Source of the DNA: Urechidicola vernalis
GTDB lineage: Bacteria > Bacteroidota > Bacteroidia > Flavobacteriales > Flavobacteriaceae
DNA length: 64,000 bases
NCBI RefSeq assembly: GCF_031846385.1
Contig: NZ_JAVRHV010000004.1
Span: 124,001-188,000, forward strand
Reading direction: 5' to 3'
Position numbers and translations under genes: made by a program. How positions within the stretch are numbered: position 1 is the stretch's first letter; every line of letters begins with the position of its first letter. The notes under the pieces are model-generated. The model was given only the letters and a program-made list of their open reading frames with translations, ran no database searches and had not been told where the DNA came from. This document shows positions 57,381 through 64,000 of this stretch, piece by piece.

Positions 57381-59285
57381 TTATTTTGCGTATTGAAATA
57401 CAACAACGGCTAGGGGAGGGATTGTAATTTCTGCGCTAAATTTTTGATTGTTCCAAGGTGTTTTAATAGTTGTGATTAATTTTGAATTTCCCTGTCCGCT
57501 TCCACCGAATGCCTTTTCATCCGAATTAAATAGTTCTTTCAACTTTCCTTTTAATGGAACTCCAATTTTGTATTTTTCATGTAGGTTCGGAGTAAAGTTA
57601 CAAACTACAATCACGTCACTTTTTATACCTTTTCTGATATACGAAATAACAGAATTCTCGGCATCGTCATAAGCAACCCATTCAAAGCCATCTTGCTCGA
57701 ATGCTTTTTCAAATAAAGCAGGCGTACTTCTGTAAAATGAATTGAGCGATTTAAAATAATGTAAGGTGTTTTTATGAGAATCGTGTTCTAATAAATCCCA
57801 GTCTAAACTCTGCTGAAAATTCCATTCAGAATATTGCCCAAATTCACTACCCATGAATAATAGGTTTGCTCCAGGATGGGTAAACATATACCCATAGAGC
57901 AATCTAAGATTTGCAAAGCGTTGCCATTCATCACCCGGCATTCTATCTAAAATTGATCCTTTTCCATAAACTACCTCATCATGAGAAAGTGGCAACATGA
58001 AATTTTCAGTAAATGCATACGTTAAACTGAAAGAAATATCATTTTGATGGTATTTTCTATGAATTGGATCTTTCTTAAAATAATTCAAGGTATCATGCAT
58101 CCAACCCATCATCCATTTCATTCCAAAACCTAACCCACTTTGATAAGTTGGTCTTGATACATTTGGAAAGGCTGTTGATTCTTCAGCAATAGTTTGTACA
58201 TCGGGAAAAGATTGGTATACTTCAGAATTTAATTCTTGAAGTAGGGAAATCACGTCTAAGTTTTCTCTTCCTCCAAATTCGTTTGGTTCCCATTCACCAT
58301 CTTCTCTAGAATAATCCAAGAAAAGCATTGATGCAACGGCATCTACTCTTAGACCATCTGCGTGGTATTGTTCTAGCCAAAATATGGCATTGGAAATTAG
58401 AAATGAACGAACTTCATTACGTTCATAATTAAAGATTAAACTTTTCCAATCTTGATGGTAGCCTTTTCTTTTATCCGGGTGCTCGTACAAATGAGTTCCG
58501 TCGAAATTTCCTAATCCATGTGCATCTTCTGGAAAGTGTGATGGCACCCAATCTAAAATAATTCCGATGTCATTTTGATGTAATTTATCTACGAGGTATT
58601 TAAATTCCTCTGGATAACCAAAACGGGATGTTGGTGCGAAATATCCTGTTATTTGATAACCCCAAGAAGGATCATACGGAAATTCCATTATAGGCATTAA
58701 CTCTACATGTGTAAAGTTCATTTCTTTAACATAGTTCACCAATTCATCTGCCAATTCGAAATAAGACATAAATCTGTCTTCCTCAACTTTTCGTTTCCAA
58801 GAACCTAAATGAACTTCATAAACAGAATATGGAGCATCCAAAGCATTGTGCTTTTTTCGCTTTTTCATCCATTTAGAGTCCTTCCATTTATATGTATCGT
58901 CCCAAACAATGGATGCCGTTTTAGGTGGATGCTCACATCTACGAGCATAAGGGTCCGCTTTTTCAGTAACAATACTATTGTTGGTAGATTCAATCTTGTA
59001 TTTGTATACGTTCCCTTTGCCAACATGTGGAATAAAGCCTTCCCAAATACCAGATGAATCCCAGCGGACATTCAATTGGTGCTCCTCATCGTTCCAGAAA
59101 TTAAAATCTCCAATAACGGAAACGGATTTTGCACTTGGAGCCCAAATAGCAAAATAAGTACCTTGAATTCCGTTTAACTTAATAGGGTGCGAGCCAAATT
59201 TTTTGTAGAGCCTAAAGTGTTTTCCAGCTTTAAAAAGGTTGATGTCAAAATCGGTAAAAAAACTATGTGAAATTACTTCTGCCAT
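57381..59285 (-). CDS. glgB: 1,4-alpha-glucan branching enzyme GlgB
   Basis: Makes alpha-1,6 branches in glycogen (GH13_9), 634 residues, the short type lacking the extra N-terminal domain of E. coli GlgB. A CBM48 domain (about 25-125; YFAIWAPSAKSVSVIGDFNFW) precedes the catalytic barrel. Catalytic residues: nucleophile Asp315 in GLRVDAVASM, acid/base Glu368 in AEEST, and the transition-state Asp in SHDEVVYG. MEFPYDPSWGYQITGYFAPTS marks the branching subfamily. A C-terminal beta-domain ends the protein. It is last in glgA-glgC-glgB; the gap to glgC is 3 bases. Confidence 0.96.
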   Translation of the reverse strand: MAEVISHSFFTDFDINLFKAGKHFRLYKKFGSHPIKLNGIQGTYFAIWAPSAKSVSVIGDFNFWNDEEHQLNVRWDSSGIWEGFIPHVGKGNVYKYKIESTNNSIVTEKADPYARRCEHPPKTASIVWDDTYKWKDSKWMKKRKKHNALDAPYSVYEVHLGSWKRKVEEDRFMSYFELADELVNYVKEMNFTHVELMPIMEFPYDPSWGYQITGYFAPTSRFGYPEEFKYLVDKLHQNDIGIILDWVPSHFPEDAHGLGNFDGTHLYEHPDKRKGYHQDWKSLIFNYERNEVRSFLISNAIFWLEQYHADGLRVDAVASMLFLDYSREDGEWEPNEFGGRENLDVISLLQELNSEVYQSFPDVQTIAEESTAFPNVSRPTYQSGLGFGMKWMMGWMHDTLNYFKKDPIHRKYHQNDISFSLTYAFTENFMLPLSHDEVVYGKGSILDRMPGDEWQRFANLRLLYGYMFTHPGANLLFMGSEFGQYSEWNFQQSLDWDLLEHDSHKNTLHYFKSLNSFYRSTPALFEKAFEQDGFEWVAYDDAENSVISYIRKGIKSDVIVVCNFTPNLHEKYKIGVPLKGKLKELFNSDEKAFGGSGQGNSKLITTIKTPWNNQKFSAEITIPPLAVVVFQYAK

Positions 59286-59288
59286 CTT

Positions 59289-60551
59289 TTAAATTACAGT
59301 ACCGTTAGGAATGGTAACAGCTTTTTTAAGCACTACAATTCCGTCTTTAACTACGTGCGTATCTGTTTCTACATCTTCTAGGTGATCACCTCCATTTATT
59401 CTAACATCGTCTCCAATACAGCAGTTCATATCAATGATGGCATTTTTGATAAAGCAACGTTTTCCGATTCCAATTGGAATGGAATTTGGATCATTTATTT
59501 CATCTAGGTTTTGATAAAAATCACTACCCATCATATACGTATTAATAATGGTTGATTCATCTCCAATACGTGAACGAATCCCAATTACTGAATGGTCTAT
59601 TTTTGCTGCACTAACAATACAACCCTCCGCAATTACTGTTTTATTTAAACTTGTTCCAGAAATTTTTGTTGTTGGAAGCATTCGGGCTCTAGTGTAAATT
59701 CGTTTTGATTTGTCATATAAATCAAATTTTGGAATATCATCGGTTAAGCCAAGATTTGCCTCAAAAAAGGAATCTATATTTCCGATATCTGTCCAATATC
59801 CTTCATATTGATAACTCAATGTTTTGTGGTTGTTTATTGCTTGTGGAATAATTTCTTTTCCAAAATCAATCGTGTCTGGATTGCTCATTAATTCAATTAG
59901 CAATTCACGATTGAAAATATAAATTCCCATCGACGCCAAATAATTTCTTCCTTCACCTTTCATTTCATCACTTACTTCAGATGTCCAATCTGGTAATAAT
60001 GAAGCATCAGGTTTTTCAATAAATGAAGTAATTTGATTCTTGTCATCTGATTTTAATATTCCAAATGAAGTAGCATCCTTAGCGTTTACTGGAATGGTTG
60101 CAATAGATATTTTTGCCTTTGCTTTTTTATGAGCTTTCACCATTTCGTTAAAATCCATTTGGTATAATTGATCGCCAGATAGAATAAGTGCATAATCAAA
60201 ATCGTGTCGTAAAAAATGATGCATACTTTGTCTTACGGCATCAGCAGTTCCTTGGAACCACCCTTTATTATCAGGAGTTTGTTCGGCTGCCAACACGTCA
60301 ACAAAGGCAGAACTAAAAAAACTAAACGAATAGGTGTTTTTAATGTGTCTGTTCAAAGATGCAGAATTAAACTGCGTTAAAACATACATCCGTTTGATGT
60401 CAGAATTGATACAGTTTGAAATAGGAATATCTACCAATCGATATTTTCCAGCAATTGGTACAGCTGGTTTAGAACGAGCATGGGTTAATGGATAGAGTCT
60501 TGAACCTTGTCCGCCTCCTAAAATAATCGATAATACTTTGTCTCCTGCCAT
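59289..60551 (-). CDS. glgC: Glucose-1-phosphate adenylyltransferase GlgC
   Basis: Makes ADP-glucose from glucose-1-phosphate and ATP, the committed step of glycogen synthesis. It has 420 residues. The nucleotidyltransferase core begins LGGGQGSRLYPLT and SKPAVPIAGKYRLVDIPISN; QGTADAVRQ and the ASMGIYIFNRELL segment follow. The C-terminal left-handed beta-helix (about 290-420) has hexapeptide repeats (e.g. VIGIRSRIGDESTI, CCIGDDVRINGGDHLEDVET). Three bases separate it from both glgA and glgB. Its substrate is exactly the product of the beta-1,3-glucan phosphorylase encoded at 15642-19100, so laminarin carbon can enter storage without spending ATP on glucose phosphorylation. Confidence 0.96.
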   Translation of the reverse strand: MAGDKVLSIILGGGQGSRLYPLTHARSKPAVPIAGKYRLVDIPISNCINSDIKRMYVLTQFNSASLNRHIKNTYSFSFFSSAFVDVLAAEQTPDNKGWFQGTADAVRQSMHHFLRHDFDYALILSGDQLYQMDFNEMVKAHKKAKAKISIATIPVNAKDATSFGILKSDDKNQITSFIEKPDASLLPDWTSEVSDEMKGEGRNYLASMGIYIFNRELLIELMSNPDTIDFGKEIIPQAINNHKTLSYQYEGYWTDIGNIDSFFEANLGLTDDIPKFDLYDKSKRIYTRARMLPTTKISGTSLNKTVIAEGCIVSAAKIDHSVIGIRSRIGDESTIINTYMMGSDFYQNLDEINDPNSIPIGIGKRCFIKNAIIDMNCCIGDDVRINGGDHLEDVETDTHVVKDGIVVLKKAVTIPNGTVI

Positions 60552-60554
60552 GTT

Positions 60555-61961
60555 TTATTTTTTTAAAGATTGATATAGTTTTAAATATGCTTCTGCTGAG
60601 GCATCCCAAGAATGATCTATCCCCATAATATATTTTCTGTTTTTTGTAAACTCTTTAGAATCTTCGAAGAGTTTAGTTGCTCTATTCATTGTTGATACAA
60701 TTTGATCTATGTCAACATCGTCATGTGTAAATCCAAAACCATCATTTTCAACATCAATTATTGTGTCTTTTAGACCTCCAATTTTCCGAACTATTGGTAT
60801 TAAGCCATAACGTAAAGAGTATAACTGATTCAAACCGCAGGGTTCTACTCTCGACGGCATTAATAAAAAATCGGCTCCAGCATAAATAATATGTGATAAC
60901 TTTTCATCATACCCAATATAGGCATTATAAGACCCTTTATGTTTTACTTTTAAGAGGTTTAATTCTTCTTCAATTTCATCATGCCCTGAACCCAATAAAA
61001 GTACTGAAATATTTTTATTTTCCAAGGCTTTATCAAAGACACTTGGTAATAATTCGGCGCCCTTTTCGCCAACCAATCTTCCTATAAATGCAAACAATGG
61101 TTTTTTTGGGTCTAGATTAAACTCGTTACATAACCAAGTTTTGTTCCCTTTTCTTCCAGATACTACGGTTGTCTTTTTAAAGTTCTTTACAATATAAGAA
61201 TCTGTTTCTGGATTCCAAACGTCCGTGTCAATACCATTTAAAATACCACTGCATTTTGCGCTTTCACTTGCTAGTAAACTCTCCAAACCATTTGCATTCT
61301 CTTTCAATTCTTCCATATAACTCGGTGAGACCGTAGTGACAGCCCAAGCACATTTTATGGCCGCTGCAAGAGGGTTTATGGATTCACCCCAATCTAGCAA
61401 CCCGACGTTATCAAAATTAAAATCTGGAATCGTCCCTACTTTATCATGAGAGAACCAACCTTGGTATTGCGCATTGTGAATAGTTAAAATCACTGGTATA
61501 GCATTTAAAGATTCATACTTGTATGATTCTTGTAACATAAAAGGTGTTAATCCTGTATGATGATCGTGGCAATGAAAAATGGTTGGTTTTTCATTCCAAG
61601 TTAAAATCCAATCTAAAATGGCTATTTGAAAAGCCAAGAATCGATTTGCATCATCGAAAGAATACACATAATCAACTGTTAATAAATTTGGAATTTTAAC
61701 GAAGTATATGTTAAATCCTAAAGAGTTGTTGTCTAGAGTTAGTATTTCAAAATTGCATTGTTCTTCTCCTAATTTTAAGGTAGAGTTAAATACTGATGAA
61801 AAAGCGTGTTCCTGTGTGAATTTGTTGTCATAAAATGGCATGATAACTTCAGATGTTACATTTTCAGAACTTTGATATTTAGGCAAAGCCCCAACAACAT
61901 CTGCTAAACCTCCAACTTTTGCAACAGGGTAACATTCCGCACTTAAATGAATAATTTTCAT
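60555..61961 (-). CDS. glgA: Glycogen synthase GlgA (GT5)
   Basis: Extends alpha-1,4-glucan chains from ADP-glucose; 468 residues, normal for bacterial GlgA. The N-terminal GT5 hallmark AKVGGLADVVGALPK (residues 14-28) binds ADP-glucose, HCHDHHTGLTPF and LTIHNAQYQG follow, and the C-terminal Rossmann half has FAFIGRLVGEKGAELLP and MPSRVEPCGLNQLYSLRYG (the catalytic Glu in the E-x7-E-like region). First gene of the glgACB operon. Upstream are the lepA terminator (62004-62034) and a CGAAAACGTT operator-like site. Confidence 0.96.
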   Translation of the reverse strand: MKIIHLSAECYPVAKVGGLADVVGALPKYQSSENVTSEVIMPFYDNKFTQEHAFSSVFNSTLKLGEEQCNFEILTLDNNSLGFNIYFVKIPNLLTVDYVYSFDDANRFLAFQIAILDWILTWNEKPTIFHCHDHHTGLTPFMLQESYKYESLNAIPVILTIHNAQYQGWFSHDKVGTIPDFNFDNVGLLDWGESINPLAAAIKCAWAVTTVSPSYMEELKENANGLESLLASESAKCSGILNGIDTDVWNPETDSYIVKNFKKTTVVSGRKGNKTWLCNEFNLDPKKPLFAFIGRLVGEKGAELLPSVFDKALENKNISVLLLGSGHDEIEEELNLLKVKHKGSYNAYIGYDEKLSHIIYAGADFLLMPSRVEPCGLNQLYSLRYGLIPIVRKIGGLKDTIIDVENDGFGFTHDDVDIDQIVSTMNRATKLFEDSKEFTKNRKYIMGIDHSWDASAEAYLKLYQSLKK

Positions 61962-62003
61962 CGTTTAATTTTAGTTTTAAAAATACGACTATTAGTAAAA
62001 AGA

Positions 62004-62034
62004 AAAGGGTGTTTTTTATTAAAAAACACCCTTT
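62004..62034 (-). terminator. Terminator after lepA
   Basis: Perfect 14-base arms AAAGGGTGTTTTTT and complement with a 3-base loop, 71 bases after the lepA stop. An AT-rich flank gives T residues on the leftward strand. The glgA promoter must lie between this hairpin and 61961, or transcripts must read through it. Confidence 0.75.
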
Positions 62035-62093
62035 AGTATTAAGATATTGTAAATTTATTCTTTTCTGAACCGTATAAAATTCAATAAAACTTA

Positions 62094-62103
62094 CGAAAAC
62101 GTT
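62094..62103. promoter_or_regulatory. CGAAAACGTT operator-like site upstream of glgA
   Basis: Same ten bases as at 57347-57356 and as the left part of the palindrome at 53670-53683. It lies one base after the lepA stop and 133 bases upstream of glgA, again between a gene end and a hairpin. Confidence 0.45.
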
Positions 62104-62104
62104 A

Positions 62105-63901
62105 TTAATCGTTCAATTTTAAAACGGCCATAAACGCTTGTTGTGGAATTTCTACGTTCCCAACTTGACGCATACGTTTCTTTCCTTTCTTCTGTTTTTC
62201 TAATAATTTACGTTTACGAGAAATATCACCTCCATAACATTTTGCCGTTACATCTTTACGCAAGGCTTTTACCGTTTCTCTAGAAATAATTTTTGAGCCA
62301 ATGGCAGATTGAATGGGAATATCGAACTGCTGACGTGGAATTAATTCTTTTAATTTTTCACACATTTTACGCCCAATATGCTGTGCGTTGTCTGTATGAA
62401 TTAAAGCAGAAAGTGCATCTACCGGTTGCCCGTTTAATAAGATATCTAGTCGAACTAATTTAGAAACACGCATTCCGATTGGTGAATAATCAAAAGATGC
62501 ATATCCTTTAGAAACAGTTTTTAATCTGTCGTAAAAATCAAATACAATTTCTGCTAAAGGCATGTCAAAAGTCAATTCAACTCTTTCAGGTGTTAAATAG
62601 GTTTGATTGGTAATCATACCTCTTTTTTCAATACACAACGACATTACATTACCAACAAAATCGGCTTTTGTAATAATTGAAGCTTTTATATAGGGTTCTT
62701 CAATTCTATTAATTGTTGAAGGGTCAGGTAAATCTGATGGATTGTTTAAGACAAATGCATCATCAGGTTTTCTGTTTGTAAAAGCGTGATAAGAAACGTT
62801 AGGCACCGTAGTAATCACAGTCATATTAAATTCACGTTCTAAACGCTCTTGGATAATCTCCATATGTAACATTCCTAAGAATCCACAACGGAAACCGAAA
62901 CCTAAGGCTGCAGAACTCTCTGGTTGGAATACTAACGAAGCATCATTCAATTGCAATTTTTCCATTGAGTTTCTTAACTCTTCGTAATCTTCAGTATCTA
63001 CTGGGTAAATACCAGCAAATACCATCGGTTTTACATCTTCGAAACCTTCAACAATATTTGTTGTAGGTTTTACAGCGTCGGTAATAGTATCACCTACTTT
63101 TACTTCCTTGGCAGTTTTAATACCAGTAATTAAGTACCCAACATCACCAGTCTTTACAGATTTTTTTACAACCTGTTCCAATTTTAAGGTTCCTACTTCA
63201 TCAGCAAAATATTCTTGATCTGTAGCGACAAATTTTATCTTTTGCCCTTTTTTAATTTCTCCATTAAAAACTCTAAAATACGTTTCAATTCCTCTAAATG
63301 TATTGTAAACAGAGTCAAAAATCAAGGCTTGCAATGGTGCTTCTGGATCTCCTTTTGGAGCAGGAACACGTTCAATAATAGCCTGTAAAATATTATCTAC
63401 ACCAAATCCAGTTTTACCACTGGCATGAATTACTTCTTCAGGGTCGCAACCTAACAATTCAACGATGTCATCGGTAACTTCTTCTGGATTGGCACTTGGT
63501 AAATCTACTTTATTAAGAACGGGAATAATCTCTAAATCATTCTCTAATGCTAAATATAAATTAGAGATAGTCTGGGCTTGAATACTCTGTGCAGCATCTA
63601 CAATTAGTAAGGCACCTTCACAAGCAGCAATAGATCTCGAAACTTCATAGGAGAAATCTACGTGACCAGGAGTGTCAATTAGATTCAACACATACTCTTG
63701 TCCTTCAAACGTGTATTCCATTTGAATAGCGTGCGACTTAATGGTAATTCCACGTTCACGCTCCAAGTCCATACTATCTAACAGTTGGTCTTGTTTTTCA
63801 CGTTCAGTTACGGCTCCAGTATGGTCTAAAAGTCTATCCGCAAGAGTACTTTTTCCGTGGTCAATATGTGCAATTATGCAAAAATTTCTAATGTGCTTCA
63901 T
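62105..63901 (-). CDS. lepA: Elongation factor 4 (LepA)
   Basis: Translational GTPase that rescues or remodels stalled ribosomes. The reading frame extends to 63970, but the ATG at 63901 gives MKHIRNFCIIAHIDHGKST and the normal 598-residue length; it also lies downstream of a TATATTTG promoter box, so it is chosen. GTPase motifs: G1 AHIDHGKST, G2 region with ERGITIKS, G3 DTPGHVDF and G4 NKVD. Domain II (about 190-275), the EF-G-like domains III and V, and the LepA-specific C-terminal domain (about 490-598, ending NVEIPQQAFMAVLKLND) are all present. An unlinked housekeeping gene; its terminator separates it from glgA. Confidence 0.97.
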   Translation of the reverse strand: MKHIRNFCIIAHIDHGKSTLADRLLDHTGAVTEREKQDQLLDSMDLERERGITIKSHAIQMEYTFEGQEYVLNLIDTPGHVDFSYEVSRSIAACEGALLIVDAAQSIQAQTISNLYLALENDLEIIPVLNKVDLPSANPEEVTDDIVELLGCDPEEVIHASGKTGFGVDNILQAIIERVPAPKGDPEAPLQALIFDSVYNTFRGIETYFRVFNGEIKKGQKIKFVATDQEYFADEVGTLKLEQVVKKSVKTGDVGYLITGIKTAKEVKVGDTITDAVKPTTNIVEGFEDVKPMVFAGIYPVDTEDYEELRNSMEKLQLNDASLVFQPESSAALGFGFRCGFLGMLHMEIIQERLEREFNMTVITTVPNVSYHAFTNRKPDDAFVLNNPSDLPDPSTINRIEEPYIKASIITKADFVGNVMSLCIEKRGMITNQTYLTPERVELTFDMPLAEIVFDFYDRLKTVSKGYASFDYSPIGMRVSKLVRLDILLNGQPVDALSALIHTDNAQHIGRKMCEKLKELIPRQQFDIPIQSAIGSKIISRETVKALRKDVTAKCYGGDISRKRKLLEKQKKGKKRMRQVGNVEIPQQAFMAVLKLND

Positions 63902-63925
63902 TTTCGTAATCCTTCTTTCAGGGTG

Positions 63926-63933
63926 CAAATATA
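63926..63933 (-). promoter_or_regulatory. -7 promoter box TATATTTG of lepA
   Basis: Exact TAnnTTTG match on the minus strand, 24 bases before the chosen lepA start at 63901. It lies inside the longer reading frame, which shows that the upstream in-frame start is not used. Confidence 0.6.
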
Positions 63934-64000
63934 CGCTATTCAATGGTTTTATATAGGCTAAAACCAACAACTATAAACTGTCAACTAGCAATTAATCAAC

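Noticed and set aside
63902..63970. Longer N-terminus of LepA
   Set aside because: The added residues are not part of the conserved family start, and a TATATTTG promoter box lies within the segment.
1..64000. tRNA, rRNA, CRISPR, transposon or prophage features
   Set aside because: I looked for these by eye and saw no cloverleaf, repeat-spacer array, transposase or integrase.

Overview
The window comes from a marine member of the Bacteroidota, most likely family Flavobacteriaceae. The DNA is AT-rich. It carries a SusC/SusD pair, lipoproteins with an acidic surface-export signal after the lipobox cysteine, many start regions with the Bacteroidota -7 box TAnnTTTG, and almost no Shine-Dalgarno sequences. 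No rRNA, tRNA, CRISPR array, insertion sequence or phage gene was seen.

Region 1 (about 1-3.5 kb) holds the 3' part of a SulP anion transporter and an SSS-family sodium/solute symporter. Region 2 (3.5-23.8 kb) is a complete laminarin (beta-1,3-glucan) utilization locus. It runs: membrane-spanning LuxR-type regulator, SusC, SusD, a PKD/multi-module surface glycan-binding lipoprotein, a GH16 laminarinase lipoprotein, a cytoplasmic GH149-type beta-1,3-glucan phosphorylase, a GH17 lipoprotein, a second clan GH-A lipoprotein, a GPH-type sugar/cation symporter and a cytoplasmic GH17. The lipoprotein signals predict that SusD, the binding protein and GH16 face outward, while the GH17 and GH-A lipoproteins stay in the periplasm. 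Oligosaccharides would then enter the cytoplasm and be split by the soluble GH17 and by phosphorolysis to glucose-1-phosphate. The susC promoter region carries repeated CTACAAAA boxes that are good candidates for the regulator's sites.

Region 3 (23.8-31.5 kb) has a stand-alone TonB-dependent receptor, an exported endonuclease/exonuclease/phosphatase-fold enzyme, an octaheme c-type cytochrome/TPR lipoprotein whose signal-peptide codons form a terminator-like hairpin, an HtrA-like protease and a small beta-barrel protein. Region 4 (31.5-52.7 kb) is a dense envelope block: an exported HAD-like protein, three tandem arylsulfatases, a MoxR-DUF58-DUF4381-BatA-BatBC-BatD operon, two outer-membrane barrel proteins, a ferric-reductase-like membrane protein, a HupE/UreJ protein, a PpiC-type isomerase and two DUF3604 (PHP-like) lipoproteins. 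This set is not a classical polysaccharide locus and is the best candidate in the window for an uncharacterised multi-protein system.

Region 5 (52.7-54.7 kb) has an exported metallophosphoesterase, two tandem copies of a small structured RNA of about 70 nt with their own promoters and terminators, and an exported DinB-fold protein. Region 6 (54.8-64 kb) is storage-glucan metabolism: a cytoplasmic GH31 alpha-glucosidase, glgB, glgC and glgA, followed by lepA. A LacI-type operator (perfect palindrome CGAAAACGTTTTCG near the small RNAs, and CGAAAACGTT sites ahead of the GH31 gene and the glgACB operon) suggests shared carbohydrate control. Glucose-1-phosphate from laminarin phosphorolysis is the direct substrate of GlgC, so regions 2 and 6 are metabolically linked.
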